Origin: Limonium bicolor
Taxonomy: Eukaryota; Streptophyta; Magnoliopsida; Caryophyllales; Plumbaginaceae
DNA: 64,000 nt
NCBI GenBank assembly: GCA_023374045.1
Contig: CM041777.1
Coordinates: 102,564,046-102,628,045 of the forward strand
Direction of reading: 5' to 3'
Shown here one piece after another: positions 61,075-64,000 of this stretch. Within the stretch, counting starts at the first letter, position 1. Every line of letters begins with the position of its first letter. The notes below the pieces were generated by a model. That model was not told where the DNA came from and did not search any database. It worked only from the letters and a program-made list of their open reading frames with translations. The position numbers and the translations under genes were made by a program.

Positions 61075-61603
61075 TCTAGAAGGGCAACAAAAGTCGCCCT
61101 GATAGATAATCAAAGGGGGCGACTAAGAGTTTTGTCACTGTTGACAGAAATCAAAGGGGGCGATTAACATAACTCGCCCTCATAGATGACAATCAAAGGG
61201 GGCAACTAACTGACTCGTCATCGTAGAATACAGTCAAAGTCTGGTGAGAATAACGACCAAAGAGGGCAAGGTATAGAGTCGCCCTCCTTGTTTGATATCA
61301 AAGAGGGCGAGTTTTCGAGCTTGCCGGCGTTGACCAGAAACAACGGGGGCGACCACCGTAAGTCGCCTCTGTTGATTATCTATCAAACAGAGCAACAATG
61401 TTGCTTCGTTTGATTCAGGTCAAAGAGGGCATAGATCTTTTCAAGCAGGGCAAGTAAAAAGGTCGTCACTACAGTCTAACATGGCATATCTTCAGAGGCA
61501 ATTCGGGGGGCAATTATTTACTCGCCCTTATAGTTTATTGAGGCAAGATATTGATCTATTAGGGCAATAAAAGTTGCCCTCATGGATTTCATATGTTGTA
61601 GTG
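61075..61603. repeat. Right subterminal repeats of CACTA 2
   Basis: About ten units of ATCAAAGGGGGCGACT, AGTCGCCCT and similar, in both orientations, ending in the inverse of CACTACAACATATG. Confidence 0.88.
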
Positions 61604-61606
61604 TCA

Positions 61607-62731
61607 AACACCAAAATCAGTACTGCCAACTTCATAAAATATTAATAGCAAACAGTTATAAATTTTCAGCGCCCATCAGCTATGCGCAAACAACCACATT
61701 ATTAATCAGTCTTTGTCATTTGTAGTTTAGTTGACATGTAGAATTTGTGATGCAATATTTAACACATTAAAGCGAATGAAAGGTCACCTTGGAACTAGGG
61801 AAAAGACAAAATAACATCAGTTTTAAAACCATCCAAATCTATCAAAGCCACCGAAACCAGAGGTTGCTCCTGAAATACTGTAATGCGGTGACAAGGTAAG
61901 TAATCACTCTGTCCTCAATTGACTGTTTTATTTATTTATTTTATGGTATGTTTTTCTACTTTGATGTTTAATATATATATATAACATAAAATAATTTTAT
62001 AAAATCAAATTTCGTAATGTATAGTTTATCATGTAATGAATCATCTATCAAACTTAAAATTTTAAAATTATTTTATCTCATATGTTAAATGTTGCATGAA
62101 GTCAAACGATATGTCCAAATAGTAAACAAGACGGTCAATTCAGGATGGGGGAGTATTAAATTAGATCAATTCGTATTTTTAGTGTCAAAAGTGAGGTAGC
62201 CGAGTTGGTGAGCTATCCTCTGCCTATGACATTAACCTCAACGAGAACGTACGAGGGGTTCATTCAATGGTATAAATTTATGTATTTATAATACTTCTAA
62301 GTTAAATTTAGGTATAACACATTCAAATATGCATGACTTGAAACGTCCCCGCTTCCTTCACAAACCGATCAAATCAAGCCAAAACACCCGCATCAAGGCT
62401 CTATATGAACAAACAGAGGGACCCCACTTCCTTCACAACTCCAAGAAGATCCGTACAAACTCTTGAAAAGTTCCGCTTCCCTCGCAATCTCCAAAAGCAA
62501 AACTTGAGGGACTATAGTGTTGGTACGGTGTGATCAGCCACACCTTAAACCGTATAATCAAGAGCATTAACCACACTTCCCCTTATAACCACATTTGCCC
62601 AAGCAACAAGTCATCGATCAAGATACGGAGACTCCGACTAATAAGTATCTCGTCTGATAGACACTAAGTCCAATCATGCTAGGGCTCGAAACTGAAGAAA
62701 GATAGTCGGGTGCCACTAACGAAAACCCTGC
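61607..62731. other. Unassigned flank with a tRNA-like (SINE?) stretch
   Basis: No gene is supported. At 62192-62275 GGTAGCCGAGTTGGTGAGC resembles a pol III A box and GGGGTTCATTCAATGG, about 55 bp on, a weak B box, so this may be a decayed tRNA-derived SINE or tRNA relic; no tail or duplication was found. The rest is AT-rich or low-complexity. Confidence 0.35.
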
Positions 62732-64000
62732 CACTAGTAGAACGGAAGAAATTATCCACGGTTGAAAATCTCCGTTAATTATGATTTTGAATCGTAATTA
62801 ATCCCTGCGTCATTTATTCTCTAGACTTTAAAACCATAATTAAAAGTTTTAATCGGGCGCGACTCTACAGAACTTTATATTAAAGTTTCTAGACAAAACC
62901 GTAATCTAAAGCTTTTTTTAAAAATATTAATAAAGCCGAAACCTATTGCAATAGCGCGCAGACTAAATTGTATAACTGCATCATAGATTCAGCTTCAAAG
63001 ATATATTTATATCAAAGAAGTGCAATAAGTTTAATACAATCACCAAAGAACATTCAAATACAAATGATGCTTAATCCAAAACCCATCAATAGAAATGATG
63101 TTTCAAAACACAACAAAATCCAGCAACTAAAACCTAAAATAGAAGTCTGCACCAACCAATGACTATAACAACTTAAAAAAATCACACATCTCACTATCCT
63201 TTCTTTTTCCTCTCTGATCTTTATTAAAGCTATGTACTGATCTAGTGGGAAAGTATACTTGTTGGGTGGGAAGAGACATTCTAGGATTAGAGAGTTGTAG
63301 CCTTCTATAGTGGAGTGATCAGTAGACTTTTTATCTTCCTTTGGTTCGAGGATACCACTCCTCTACCGACCAAGCCACGAGGGCTTGGCATAATAAAGAC
63401 ACATTTAAAATAAGCATTAAATTGCAGGGATGATTATACTTGTCAGATGTGTCATTTTTCTTTTTTTATCGTCCTAGCATATGAGGTTGATCCCATGACA
63501 GTCATAGGATCATCCTCTGGTGACACTTGACCCTATGCAATAGAAATTTTTTGTGTTTTAAATGGAGCTGCATAATGTAAGTAGACAAGCTAAACAAGCA
63601 TGAATTTGTAAGAGGTTGCTAAGCTACCAATATTGAAAACAAAGCGCAATATATTAACTTTAAGAAGTCAGAAACAATACATAGATTCATCAGAAACACA
63701 ATATATTTCTCTATAAAAACTTCATCAATTCATAGGGCTAAAAATAGAGTGTTAAACAACACTCAAATATAGACAACGGTTTCCAGTAGCACGCTAGAGT
63801 ATCTAAACTTGCATACTTATTCCAGTGCATGTATACTAGTTCGTTAAACATTTATAACCAGAAACGTATGAATTTACATTTCACAAAAACGATTTGAAAA
63901 AAATGACAGATTAACAAACACAACCAAAATTTTATTTCTGCATATCCTTGTAAGTGATTCAACTTGTAAACAAATTTACATTTCGCAAAAGGAAGTATTT
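62732..64000. mobile_element. Left end of a further CACTA element, running out of the window
   Basis: It starts CACTAGTAGAACGGAAG, similar to the CACTA 1 termini. Subterminal repeats follow between 62756 and 62915 (ATCCACGGTTGAAAAT, AACCATAATTAAAAG, AACCGTAATCTAAAG). The matching right end is outside the window, and the 3-bp duplication cannot be checked (CTGC precedes it). From 62960 to 64000 no gene is seen; the short open frame at 62968-63162 has no family signature. Confidence 0.65.

Noticed and set aside
63348..63395. tRNA-like GTGGCTTGGTCGGTAGAGG on the minus strand
   Set aside because: The GGTTCGAGGAT B-box-like word is on the opposite strand and in the wrong order, so it is not a tRNA gene or clear SINE.

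Overview
This is nuclear DNA of a flowering plant, probably a eudicot. It is AT-rich and made almost wholly of transposable elements nested in one another. I find no intact host gene, rRNA, tRNA gene or CRISPR array. The lineage is inferred from the element families (Ty1/copia with an initiator-Met primer site, long-LTR Tekay/Del-type and Athila-type Ty3/gypsy, CACTA with TNP2 and Ulp1-like genes, hAT and MULE-type MITEs) and from captured plant genes (alpha-expansin, GH1 beta-glucosidase, serine carboxypeptidase-like).

Layout. 1-5362: a Ty1/copia element in + orientation, its 5' LTR cut by the window edge; gag-pol carries a frameshift and two nonsense codons. 5363-6308: unassigned DNA with ACGTG-type repeats. 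6314-31937: a three-level nest of Tekay-like LTR units. Solo LTR A (TSD GTAGT) was split by solo LTR B (TSD GGTAT), which was split by C (14621-30350, TSD CCGAT), a minus-strand element with two near-identical 5.6-kb LTRs, a broken gag, and no reverse transcriptase or integrase core. 31943-35169: AT-rich DNA with a hAT-type MITE and a Tekay-like LTR end. 35170-42182: a pol-less Athila-like element (gag-protease, another hAT MITE, an extra transposon ORF, a 3' LTR). 42183-53262: a minus-strand Tekay-like relic (LTR start, integrase, chromodomain) split by a 9.0-kb CACTA element (42724-51761, TSD CCG) with decayed TNP2, En/Spm-like and Ulp1-like genes and a palindromic MULE-type MITE. 53839-55190: exon-like pieces of an unidentified gene, followed by a CACTA right end at 55989. 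56458-61603: a second full-length CACTA (TSD TCA) without visible transposase but filled with fragments of several plant genes. 62732 to the end: the left end of another CACTA.

How it fits together. The window records successive insertions. Target-site duplications could be read by eye for three nested LTR units, two CACTAs, two hAT-type MITEs (one imperfect) and one MULE-type MITE. The genes are parasite machinery: capsid (gag), protease, integrase and reverse transcriptase of LTR elements, and transposase plus SUMO-protease-like proteins of CACTAs. The most interesting units are the gene-capturing CACTA at 56458-61603 and element C, whose nearly identical LTRs but missing pol suggest recent movement powered by another element. 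Family names rest on motif recognition by eye; no database search was possible.
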